A stretch of 64,000 nt of DNA from positions 43,282-107,281 of the IMG/VR virus record IMGVR_UViG_3300010413_000020; one strand, 5' to 3'. Every line of letters begins with the position of its first letter. Position 1 is the first letter of the stretch. Source of the DNA: a virus. This document shows positions 1-8,152 of this stretch, one piece after another. The translations under genes were made by a program, and so were the position numbers. The notes beneath the pieces were generated by a model. The model worked only from the letters and a program-made list of their open reading frames with translations, was not told where the DNA came from and did no database searches.

Positions 1-234
1 GGTTCATATCGTACAGGAACACTTGTACCTTCGTTCAACTCTTTCTGTGCTGTCGCGAGTGCTAACTATACGACTTGGATCAACACAAAACAGGCACGAG
101 ACCAGAACGTAGCCACGCTTACAACCGAAAAAATAGCGTTATCCGCGGAGTTGGTTGCTGCACAGGAGGCCGAGGACGCAGCCCTGGCAGCCGTGCTAGC
201 CGTCTGCCCGGACTTCGACCCCGCCTCTGTGTGA
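1..234 (+). CDS. C-terminal end of an unidentified protein (partial)
   Basis: The frame is open from the first base to a TGA at 232-234, leaving 77 residues of a protein whose start lies outside the window. The visible part is Ser/Thr/Asn-rich, then an Ala/Glu-rich helix-like stretch, then a short tail containing Cys-Pro-Asp-Phe-Asp-Pro. The helical end could be a coiled coil of a virion or tail-fibre-like protein, but no family is recognised. It converges on the minus-strand operon that ends at 236, leaving no room for an intergenic terminator. Confidence 0.5.
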   Translation, partial: GSYRTGTLVPSFNSFCAVASANYTTWINTKQARDQNVATLTTEKIALSAELVAAQEAEDAALAAVLAVCPDFDPASV

Positions 235-235
235 T

Positions 236-1558
236 TTAATAAGAACGCCTACTTAATCGATGATGTGTGTGAGAAACCCAGTGGAAGTCTTCCCAGTGGT
301 GGTAAACATCTTCCAATGTTTTTGCTTCTGCGTTAAACCAAGCCGTACCTCTTCCATTACCCAACGAGAAGTTTAGCCGGAGTTCTTCTCGTGCGTAGTA
401 AGTGATTCCTAGAGCGTAGTATTGAGTACTCCGCCACTTTCCTCGGTGAGTGGGACTGGTCCGATGTCCCGCAAGTTCAATAAGTACCGCTTTCAATTCA
501 GGATTGACAGGAACTCCCTTATGGGAAGCCTCAATATCTTTTCCGTACTTTTCGATAAAGGTTTTGGCTTCCGCGAAATCAGCAAAGGTTTCTACTCCAT
601 TCCAGGGTTTGGTGTGTCGTACAATTCCGAATTTGAGTTCTTTGCTTTCTACTGCAAAAGTAGTCCAATACTTACAGGAGTTATAACGTTTGTTGAGCTC
701 ATAGGCATTGAGTAATAAGTAGTTCAATTCTGCATCGGTGAATGGAATATGAACTTTATTTAATATCTCAACTACAGCATCCCCCGAACTTATAGGATAC
801 GGGCCGGAACACCAACGTCTTGAATGTTTGTCTCGTTGTCTTAAACAGGTATCTGCTACAAAACATTGAGAGCATACTTCTTTCTCAAACTTGTTAAAAC
901 GTTTTCGTTCTTGAATGCCTTTCTGTATTTGCTGAGACTTGTAATCGATTACTGAAAAGTCATGGTCTTCTGGTAGCCTGAAAGTTTTTCCGAAGTCTTC
1001 AGCGAGCGTGAGTCGGGGGCTAATATAGGTGAATCCTGCAATACGTGAAACACGATTCTTAAGATTCTTGAACGCTTCTCCTATCGTTGCTTCTCCTTCA
1101 GTAAGAACTAATTTTTTGATAGCACAATCCCTGGGGTTATCTCCTGATTCGAAACAACCCTTACATCCAATAATGGATTTTTGGGGGAGGGTACAACTAT
1201 AATAGATATCATAAAGATTGTGTTCCTTGATACCTTCTTTAGGAGAATAAGCTAACACAACTTGTCCTTTCCGCGCTGATTCCAAATCGTGGGCCACACT
1301 AGACGCAATTTCACTAGCTATTTTCCAACAAAACCCGCCGCTATCTGCGCCAAGCCAGGTATCTCGATAGATTAGGGCTCCTCCTTTCAAAAGATTTTGA
1401 AGTTCCGGGTCGTTCATGATGAGATGCTGGGTTGCTGGTTCTTCAATTACCGGATCGTTGGAGAGAGAAGTAAATAACATAACGAGAGGGCTGTCTTCAT
1501 CGACATTGTAGGTATCGGAAGTTGCGATTGTGAATACCTTATCCGGCGTTTCAGGCAT
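236..1558 (-). CDS. Cys-rich protein of unknown function, last gene of the RT operon
   Basis: About 440 residues, not recognised. It has two Cys clusters that look like metal sites: C-x2-C with a further Cys about ten residues later (CKGCFESGDNPRDC), and C-x2-C-x4-C plus a later Cys (CSQCFVADTC). The C-terminus is rich in His and Trp. I prefer the ATG at 1558 because a GGGGAGG Shine-Dalgarno lies just upstream; an ATG at 1573 is also in frame. The start overlaps the RT stop by eight bases, so the two are probably co-translated. Its conserved place directly behind the RT makes it a candidate effector or accessory protein, which is inference only. Confidence 0.7.
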   Translation of the reverse strand: MPETPDKVFTIATSDTYNVDEDSPLVMLFTSLSNDPVIEEPATQHLIMNDPELQNLLKGGALIYRDTWLGADSGGFCWKIASEIASSVAHDLESARKGQVVLAYSPKEGIKEHNLYDIYYSCTLPQKSIIGCKGCFESGDNPRDCAIKKLVLTEGEATIGEAFKNLKNRVSRIAGFTYISPRLTLAEDFGKTFRLPEDHDFSVIDYKSQQIQKGIQERKRFNKFEKEVCSQCFVADTCLRQRDKHSRRWCSGPYPISSGDAVVEILNKVHIPFTDAELNYLLLNAYELNKRYNSCKYWTTFAVESKELKFGIVRHTKPWNGVETFADFAEAKTFIEKYGKDIEASHKGVPVNPELKAVLIELAGHRTSPTHRGKWRSTQYYALGITYYAREELRLNFSLGNGRGTAWFNAEAKTLEDVYHHWEDFHWVSHTHHRLSRRSY

Positions 1559-2723
1559 GACTCCTCCCCTCATATTGTTCTTTAGCTGCGGTAAACTCCG
1601 CTAGTAGTTGTGTTCCTTTCTGGGGATTTATCTGTCCCATGTAATTTATTTTTCCTCGAAGCCATGTGAGGAGTGCTCCGCCATTTTTCTGTCCCGCTTT
1701 AGCTGCTTGTGAATCAAACCCGTGGACTAGGCAATTGTGGGTGATCGCTCTTACTTTCCTATATTCCATTGCTGGGATATTCGGCCTTTGGTTGAAAACT
1801 GTTCCAAGAAGGAATCTACCGTAATAGCCGTGGGCAATCTTAGTTTTACCGGGATTGATACGGTAGCCTGTATTATGTACGATAGATTTGATGTCCTCGA
1901 TGAACTGAAGAGTTTCGTCTTTACTGAAAGTACGTCCACACGTGAATGATAGGTCATCACAATAACGGGTATACACCCACTTCTTTGTTCCCTCGAGCTT
2001 GTCCTTTTCGTTTCGCTTATTCAGGTAAGAAATTATCTTCCCATCGAATAAATCGTTTGCTACGAGATTGCATATTGCACCAGAAGCAGGTGAACCCTGG
2101 GGAACTCCGCTCAAGAATTTAGGTACCCAAGCATCCGGAGATAACTTACTTTTGTGGCGATATTGCGGATTGGGAAAATCTGTAACCGTGAGTAGGTTCG
2201 CCAGCAGGCTTGCGACTTCATGATTATATCCTATCTTCTTGAAGTAGTTACGTATCATGGCGCGACTGGTGGATGGAAAGAAATCCTTGAGGTCCATGTG
2301 CACATATAATCCCTTACGCGGACAGTCATGCGCTTTTGGGGTTTTGGTTCCGGCATCTTCGCAAATTTTACAAGGAGGAATGTGCTGAAGGACGGCGTGT
2401 CTACAGGAAAGACCCTTTCGATAGGCCGTTACGTGAGCCCCTAATTGGTCTTGTAAAGGAACCAAATATCGGATGTGAAGTTGATGGAGCAATAATTTCA
2501 TCATGTCATTTGGAGAATGTAAAATGCGATGTCCTTTCTTCTTTTTAGGTATCTTGAAGATTTCGTACATATCCTTCTTGTTCTCCAACATGTACCACAT
2601 TACCTTATTGCGAAATCCCAGACTGAAAGCCAACGAACAATCGTCAAACGCATAGGGCACTTCATCCGGAAGATCAGGAAGCTCAATTACAGCAATTTGT
2701 GTTTTATTAAATCCCACACTCAT
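1551..2723 (-). CDS. Retron-like reverse transcriptase
   Basis: A 390-residue RNA-directed DNA polymerase. Visible RT motifs are MDLKDFFPS (about residues 143-151), the QGSPAS motif (about 209-214) and the catalytic RYCDDLSF (YCDD about 254-257). After these come NPGKTKI, a LLGTVFN segment where retron RTs have VTGLVVN, and the C-terminal LRGKINYMGQINPQKG block typical of retron RTs. QG-x-SP rather than SQ argues against a diversity-generating-retroelement RT. Unusually, a Cys cluster (C118, C121, C134) sits between the first RT blocks and the first catalytic Asp motif. The gene overlaps its upstream neighbour by four bases (ATGA). No msr/msd RNA was recognised next to it. Confidence 0.88.
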   Translation of the reverse strand: MSVGFNKTQIAVIELPDLPDEVPYAFDDCSLAFSLGFRNKVMWYMLENKKDMYEIFKIPKKKKGHRILHSPNDMMKLLLHQLHIRYLVPLQDQLGAHVTAYRKGLSCRHAVLQHIPPCKICEDAGTKTPKAHDCPRKGLYVHMDLKDFFPSTSRAMIRNYFKKIGYNHEVASLLANLLTVTDFPNPQYRHKSKLSPDAWVPKFLSGVPQGSPASGAICNLVANDLFDGKIISYLNKRNEKDKLEGTKKWVYTRYCDDLSFTCGRTFSKDETLQFIEDIKSIVHNTGYRINPGKTKIAHGYYGRFLLGTVFNQRPNIPAMEYRKVRAITHNCLVHGFDSQAAKAGQKNGGALLTWLRGKINYMGQINPQKGTQLLAEFTAAKEQYEGRSHA

Positions 2724-3373
2724 GCCTCACCTCCTGCTTCTTCTACTGAACGCTTAGAGTTGTTGTAAAACTCGTTGTCCAATGCCAGTTCAGATTCTGC
2801 CTTTGATTTGCAAGTGAAGGTACCTGGCGTACACTGATTTGAATGATATCCCGGTAGATTTTTGCAAACAGCGCAGAGTACTGGAATAGTCCTGGTCGGA
2901 GTATGAAACGCAATTTGCGGCATCATAACTTTTTCGTTATGCCCTCTTTGAATTGCCCGTGACATAAGATATCCGACTGAAGAGGCGTATGGGTTTTTGA
3001 ATTTCTTAGCATCTCCATACACCGTTCGTACATGAGTAGGCACAACCATTATCCAACCTCTGTGGTTTCGTATGAGTTTCTGGAAGTTGTCTTGGGATGT
3101 TCCGGGTGTTCCCTCTCTTCGCAAATCGTTGCGTTCCACAGATATTTCGCAGAGGTTATCTACGTGTAAGCTATTAAGTGCTTGAAGCAAATCTTTGTCT
3201 AACGGCATTGAGAGATAATAACGAAATGTCTTTCGAAAAACAGGTGCAAGTTTTTCACGTGCTAGGTACACGCGGTCATATGGAAAGTAATCATAGATAG
3301 GGGTCTTTTGGGAATGACGTAGTTTATGTTGTGCGATTTTCACACAAATAATCTTCTCTCGTCGTTGTGTCAT
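2720..3373 (-). CDS. Small basic protein with C-terminal zinc-like cluster, upstream of RT
   Basis: 217 residues, family not recognised. The N-terminal part is basic with many Tyr and Arg residues. Near the C-terminus is a Cys/His cluster (CAVCKNLPGYHSNQC, then another Cys) that could bind one zinc ion. Its stop overlaps the RT start by four bases, so the two products are probably made together. It may be a nucleic-acid-binding partner of the RT; this rests on charge, the zinc cluster and gene order only. Confidence 0.7.
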   Translation of the reverse strand: MTQRREKIICVKIAQHKLRHSQKTPIYDYFPYDRVYLAREKLAPVFRKTFRYYLSMPLDKDLLQALNSLHVDNLCEISVERNDLRREGTPGTSQDNFQKLIRNHRGWIMVVPTHVRTVYGDAKKFKNPYASSVGYLMSRAIQRGHNEKVMMPQIAFHTPTRTIPVLCAVCKNLPGYHSNQCTPGTFTCKSKAESELALDNEFYNNSKRSVEEAGGEA

Positions 3374-3389
3374 TTGCTTCTCTCCCTGT

Positions 3390-5060
3390 TTAATCTTTGA
3401 TCTTTAAAACCCTTGGTTGCATGTATTCGTTTTCAGTTCCAGTAGATGTGAGTACCCAGATAAGCGGGCATGGAGGTAAATATTCAGGAATGGGTCCGTG
3501 TGGCGGGCCAACCGGAGCTTCCCCGTCCGTTAAGAGAATCGCTAAATCTGGGGGGTCCGTCATAGGATTTTCTTCTCGGTCAGCGTTGGGCATCCAGTCC
3601 CCTTCTTCGTCTCTTCCACACATGTATTTGAGGGGTGGCGTAAAGCTTGTGCCACCATAGCCGTAACGATTGATTAATTGATATCTGTCTCTGGCGAATT
3701 TTTCAGTATCATCGGGACCCAGAAGTTTCTCATACTGAATGGCATGGTCGAACATGATGAGACGTATTGTTACTTCGTCTTCCTGGTTCATAATGCCTCG
3801 AATTTCGGCCATGAAATCCAGAAATTCGGATTGACTGACACTGCCGGATGTATCGACCATACACGCGATGTTGAATGCAAAGTTCTTTTGGAATCCGGGA
3901 TAGGGTTCCATACCTTCGTCTTCCAGATGGAAGAAACAGGGATTGGGATACGCGGTGCTTTCATCCAATTTGGAAGAAACTTCTGATCGCATCATGTTTT
4001 GTAGAACAATCTGCCAGGGAATTGTAGGCTCCTCGAGTAAATCTTGGATAGCTTCCATGAATTTTCCTGGAACTTTTCCACAACTTTTCTTGGTTTGTTC
4101 TACTGCGTTTTTGGTTATCCTTTTGGCTTCTCTCTTTGCACTATCAATTGCTCGTTCAATCTCGGCGCTGGTCATCTCATCAAAATCTAAATTCCAGGGG
4201 ACGTTTTGAGGGTTCTGGCCGCGTACTAGATCTTTAAACCACTCTGGGTAATTATCGTCCAGGCCGTCTGCGGGGGATAATTCTTCTGAATTAGCTCCAC
4301 CACCTCCTTTGTTGTTATCCCCTTCTTTGTCACCCTGACCAGATCGATTATTATCCTCTGTATTCTGGGTGGAAGATTTTGAAGAACCATCAGGGGAATC
4401 TCCTCTTCCACCTTTGGAATTTCCCGATTGGCGGGAGGACCCACCTTGTTGATTGGATTGATTGGCATTACACCCTCCTATCATTGGTATGATTTGTAGA
4501 TTTGGATTAAATCCGTCTTTTTGCATATTTTTCATTAATTCATTAAAATAGAACTCGAAGGATTGCCCTGTTGGATAGTTGTATTTCGCTTCTTCCGGCC
4601 AAATAAATCTATCTCGATACTTCGCAAAATTGGTACGTGGAGTTTCCAGGATAGGACGAACAGCAATGTCGTTTGCTGCCATATCCGCTGCTACATTCAT
4701 TATGGGTTGTAAACGGGCATAACGAATATTATCGTTGAGTTTCAGACGGATGCGCAACATTTTTTCCAGGTGTTGAAGAGCCAAATGCGCGGCTTCATGA
4801 ACCACTACGAGTAATTGAAACGGTCCTTCTTGTTGTACAAACCAGACAGGATGCCAAACCAACATGTACCTGCCGTGATTATCGAGAGTTACTGCTGCCG
4901 TAGGTGGCCAAAGGTCTTTACGGGGGGCGCGACCACAACCATTAATCATGCGGGCATAGAAGTTACTGCCTCCTCGGGGACTACAGAGCCACTGTAGAGC
5001 TCGAGACATTGCTCGGTCTATCTCTTCTTCAGAAAACTCTTGTTGTTTTATCTCTTCCAT
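3390..5060 (-). CDS. Putative metallopeptidase with VWA-like domain (DUF2201-type)
   Basis: 556 residues. The N-terminal half carries a zinc-peptidase helix, HEAAHLALQH (HExxH). A low-complexity Gly/Ser/Asn linker (about residues 195-260) follows. The C-terminal half is a VWA-like domain with the MIDAS motif DTSGSVS, then GGTSF and LLTDGE. This is the architecture of DUF2201 proteins, which usually work with a MoxR-family AAA+ ATPase; such an ATPase is encoded at 6906-8126. A Shine-Dalgarno (AGGAGA) precedes the ATG. It is the first gene of the minus-strand operon leading to the RT. The substrate is unknown. Confidence 0.82.
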   Translation of the reverse strand: MEEIKQQEFSEEEIDRAMSRALQWLCSPRGGSNFYARMINGCGRAPRKDLWPPTAAVTLDNHGRYMLVWHPVWFVQQEGPFQLLVVVHEAAHLALQHLEKMLRIRLKLNDNIRYARLQPIMNVAADMAANDIAVRPILETPRTNFAKYRDRFIWPEEAKYNYPTGQSFEFYFNELMKNMQKDGFNPNLQIIPMIGGCNANQSNQQGGSSRQSGNSKGGRGDSPDGSSKSSTQNTEDNNRSGQGDKEGDNNKGGGGANSEELSPADGLDDNYPEWFKDLVRGQNPQNVPWNLDFDEMTSAEIERAIDSAKREAKRITKNAVEQTKKSCGKVPGKFMEAIQDLLEEPTIPWQIVLQNMMRSEVSSKLDESTAYPNPCFFHLEDEGMEPYPGFQKNFAFNIACMVDTSGSVSQSEFLDFMAEIRGIMNQEDEVTIRLIMFDHAIQYEKLLGPDDTEKFARDRYQLINRYGYGGTSFTPPLKYMCGRDEEGDWMPNADREENPMTDPPDLAILLTDGEAPVGPPHGPIPEYLPPCPLIWVLTSTGTENEYMQPRVLKIKD

Positions 5061-5077
5061 TTATCTTCTCCTCTGTC

Positions 5078-5084
5078 TATAATT
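5078..5084 (+). promoter_or_regulatory. Candidate promoter -10 (TATAATT) in a divergent intergenic region
   Basis: TATAATT lies 17 bases after a weak TTCCAT, about 50 bases ahead of the plus-strand gene at 5135. The same TATANTT heptamer recurs in several other gene-start regions of the window. A small inverted repeat (GGCGT at 5090-5094 with ACGCC at 5102-5106) follows and could be an operator or leader hairpin. Confidence 0.35.
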
Positions 5085-5134
5085 CAATAGGCGTGAGACG
5101 AACGCCATAGATACAGGAACGTTGAGGTGTTTAT

Positions 5135-6148
5135 ATGACCCAGGTAATTGACCAGACAAATGACCCAGGTTTTTCTACTTTGAGGGTGATCGTGGACCGT
5201 TTTCCTCGATTGAGAGAAATGGCTAAAACTGCTAACCTCGATCCCTCTGAATTTTCAAATTTACCCGACGAAGCATTTGCATGGCCGGGACAGCGGCGGT
5301 TTCCTATACATAATGCGGAGCATACCGCACTGTCTATGGGTTACAGTAAAGTTGCTCAGAAATTACCATCGGATGTGGCAGAAACGATGGAGAAAGCCGC
5401 GTCTCTGCATGGGGTGGATACTGAGGCATTCGAGGAACCGGTTGCAATCGAAAAAGTAGCATCCGACGATGGGCATTATCTCATCCCTGACAAGCGTAGA
5501 TTTAAGATAGCATCTAAGGAAGATGTGCCTGTTGCGGAACGGATAATTCATGAAAAATACTCATCCCTCTCGGTCGGAGATAGAACTATTGCTTGTATGC
5601 AATTAGTTAAGGTCGCGGAGGAATACGGGGAGGAGTTACATCCTTCTACCATTAAACTCGCGGGTTTAACAATTACGAGTACTCGTACTATGCGAGATTG
5701 GATAGAGGCACGTAAAGAAGCTTCTCTAAGACTTGGATCTGCGATGGCTCAAGCATTTGAAACGTTAGCTAATCAATTTCAGGATGTAGAACCTTTTATT
5801 CATAATCGTGGCGACCAAATGAAACTGGCTAGTGCTTTACAGCGCATGGACGAGGCTGCGGGGTTAACTCAATTTTATGGCCGTAAGTTGTTAGACCCTA
5901 TAGAAACAGTCTTTAACACTCCTCATCGTTCCGATAATTTTGTTAAAGTGGGTTCCGCACTTCAGAATAAGGCACTCTTAGCTTCTCTCCCTCTCTCGTT
6001 TTGGGAAGACGCGTTAGGACCAGAAATTGCTGCCGAGATAGCCCCTAACGGTCAGGTGGATATAACTATGTTGGAGCAGATTCTTCCCACGCTGCCCGCC
6101 GATTTAAAATCGGCCTTGGAAACCCAACTCGCTGCGTATAATCGGTAG
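5135..6148 (+). CDS. Unknown protein with repeated K-x-A motifs
   Basis: 337 residues, mostly predicted helical, no family recognised. About ten short motifs of the form K-x-A or K-A-A are spread through it (for example MAKTA, YSKVA, MEKAA, IEKVA, FKIA, LVKVA, IKLA, MKLA). The same motif marks many presumed virion proteins of this phage, so this may be an internal head protein or a substrate of the prohead protease rather than a replication protein. A GAGGTG ribosome site precedes the ATG. It is followed three bases later by the next gene. Confidence 0.7.
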   Translation: MTQVIDQTNDPGFSTLRVIVDRFPRLREMAKTANLDPSEFSNLPDEAFAWPGQRRFPIHNAEHTALSMGYSKVAQKLPSDVAETMEKAASLHGVDTEAFEEPVAIEKVASDDGHYLIPDKRRFKIASKEDVPVAERIIHEKYSSLSVGDRTIACMQLVKVAEEYGEELHPSTIKLAGLTITSTRTMRDWIEARKEASLRLGSAMAQAFETLANQFQDVEPFIHNRGDQMKLASALQRMDEAAGLTQFYGRKLLDPIETVFNTPHRSDNFVKVGSALQNKALLASLPLSFWEDALGPEIAAEIAPNGQVDITMLEQILPTLPADLKSALETQLAAYNR

Positions 6149-6151
6149 TTT

Positions 6152-6916
6152 ATGGAACAACTTCTGGAAAAATTTGCGGAGCATGTTTCCCATCTTACAA
6201 ATTACACTGTAAAGACCGCCCAGAGAGCAGACATAGCACGAAAGTACTTACGCGAAGGGGATGAACGCTCGGCTGCGGCTTTGTTGATGGCCCTGCGTAC
6301 TCTTCATGGAATTGAGTCATTCTATTGGGAACCTGAGACTATTTGGTTGACCCTCGAACGGGATGATCATTTAGACATGGAAGAATTGGGACGTAATAAA
6401 TTACAAGCGGCTATTACCCTTATTGTTAATCCTGCATTTTTTTGGGACAATCTCGTATTCCAACGAACGGTTCAGGCACTTAATGGAGAACCCTTTGACC
6501 CAGAAGCACTTCAGGAATGCCATCCAGGATATATGTCTTGGGCAGTTTACGAATCAGGATTGATTCGAGGATTAGACCCTGAGGAACCTGTATCTGCTGA
6601 ACTGGATGAAGATGTTCAACAATACGTAGCAGTCTGTTTGAAGCGTGCAGGTTATGTATATCCTCCTAATCAATTAATCGCTGTTGCTGACAATTTAGAA
6701 AAGATTCTTCCTAGAGAGACCAAGCCATTTATCGACCAAGTAAAAAAATCATGGGAGCACCTGGACAAGGGAGCCCTCTCGGAACGTACATTCCAAGAGG
6801 ACCCCCTCGATGTCCAGTTAGCGCAACTTGCTTCCTGTTACGAATATGTGCGAGAACGCGCCAATGAAATGGCGAGTGAGATTCTTTCGTTAGACCGAGA
6901 ACTCCTCAACTCCTGA
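6152..6916 (+). CDS. Unknown helical protein
   Basis: 254 residues, rich in Leu, Glu and Ala. The N-terminus carries two K-x-A motifs (LEKFA, TVKTA). No domain is recognised. It is probably co-transcribed with the preceding gene and overlaps the convergent AAA+ gene by 11 bases at the 3' ends. Confidence 0.65.
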   Translation: MEQLLEKFAEHVSHLTNYTVKTAQRADIARKYLREGDERSAAALLMALRTLHGIESFYWEPETIWLTLERDDHLDMEELGRNKLQAAITLIVNPAFFWDNLVFQRTVQALNGEPFDPEALQECHPGYMSWAVYESGLIRGLDPEEPVSAELDEDVQQYVAVCLKRAGYVYPPNQLIAVADNLEKILPRETKPFIDQVKKSWEHLDKGALSERTFQEDPLDVQLAQLASCYEYVRERANEMASEILSLDRELLNS

Positions 6917-8126
6917 TTTTTTCTTCCATTCCGCGATAGTTGTTGTCTATTTCTAACTGAAGATTACACCAACTATCATAGTCTTGGAGTTCTCGCATCA
7001 GCGAATTGAGATATTCTTCCGATTTATTTTCCTCGGCAATAGACCGCATTTGAAAGAGCATTGCTCCGGCCATCTCCAGTGGGTGCAATTCTATGAACTT
7101 AAGAAAGTTCTTGGCGGTGTCTTCTACGTCTGGAGTTGTCGCAAACATCAAACGCAAAACGTTTTGGTCCAAATCAGCCAGGGGTTCATGCATGGCATTA
7201 TCGACCATTTTCTGTATGGCGTTTTTGACTTTACTGAATCTACGTAAAACGTCATCCGCACCAATTGTTAAAGAAGAATCTTTAAGATGTGCGGATAATT
7301 CCGAGGCCATGGTTACCCCTATGGATGCGGCGAATCGTTGCATAGCAAATTCGCTATTTAACGGAATACCCTTTGCTTCCATGTTGTAGGAATCTTCGCT
7401 GATGGTTTCGATGTTAGCAGGACAGTTATATTGTTTCTGTTCTTTCAGAGCCTTCCAGTCGTATATGTTGTTTGGTTTAGCTCTAAAGTAATCCAGAATA
7501 CCAGGATGACAGGCTTTATCTTTTGCTGCGCCTTGTCCGAAGAGATGGAATCGTTCAGTAGCAGCGTGTTTCATGAATCCTTTTAAATCCGGCAATACAT
7601 AAAAGAATTTAACGCGACGGCGTATCGCCGCTTCATTTTCAATCGAAGTTACATTATATTCCGCGGTTGAGGGATTCATCGTTCCTGCAACAAGACATTG
7701 TTTGGGCACCACATAGTTAAACATGCGCCCGTCTTCCATCATGGTAAAGAATTGATTAATGGCATGTTTGAGCCCGCGGTTGAGCTCATCAAAGAGAATG
7801 ATTTTCTTTTCATCTCCTTTAGGAAAGATTTCAGGAACGGCAACTTTGAAAAAGTCTTCAAGGGTACGCACTGGTATGCCGGAACCCATTAGGCCCCAGT
7901 GAGCAGTATGAATAGGAACGACGGTGTATCCTGTGTCATGCGCTATCTGTGACCAAATCTGTGTTTTGCCTATTCCCGAATCCCCTACCAGGACAATACA
8001 GCCCCGTCGTTGGTGAAATTCTAAGGACAAGCGAATTTGAGCCGCAGCTTCCGCAAGTGTGACCTGGGGAATGTCGCGCAATTCAGCATACTTAGGAACA
8101 ACTTTTTCTTCTTCTTTACTTGCCAT
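6906..8126 (-). CDS. MoxR-like AAA+ ATPase
   Basis: 406 residues. It shows Walker A (GDSGIGKTQ, about residues 48-56), Walker B (IILFDELNR, about 108-116) and a sensor-like GTMNPS segment followed by the arginine-rich stretch IRRRVKFF. This matches the MoxR family, chaperone-like ATPases commonly encoded with VWA-domain metallopeptidases such as the 3390-5060 product. The two may remodel or activate a protein complex during infection; the target is unknown. Confidence 0.85.
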   Translation of the reverse strand: MASKEEEKVVPKYAELRDIPQVTLAEAAAQIRLSLEFHQRRGCIVLVGDSGIGKTQIWSQIAHDTGYTVVPIHTAHWGLMGSGIPVRTLEDFFKVAVPEIFPKGDEKKIILFDELNRGLKHAINQFFTMMEDGRMFNYVVPKQCLVAGTMNPSTAEYNVTSIENEAAIRRRVKFFYVLPDLKGFMKHAATERFHLFGQGAAKDKACHPGILDYFRAKPNNIYDWKALKEQKQYNCPANIETISEDSYNMEAKGIPLNSEFAMQRFAASIGVTMASELSAHLKDSSLTIGADDVLRRFSKVKNAIQKMVDNAMHEPLADLDQNVLRLMFATTPDVEDTAKNFLKFIELHPLEMAGAMLFQMRSIAEENKSEEYLNSLMRELQDYDSWCNLQLEIDNNYRGMEEKIRS

Positions 8127-8152
8127 GCTTCTCTCCTTGCTTTAACTTTTAT

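Noticed and set aside
1551-2723. Diversity-generating retroelement
   Set aside because: The RT has QGSPAS rather than the SQ motif of such RTs, and no template/variable repeat pair was seen nearby.
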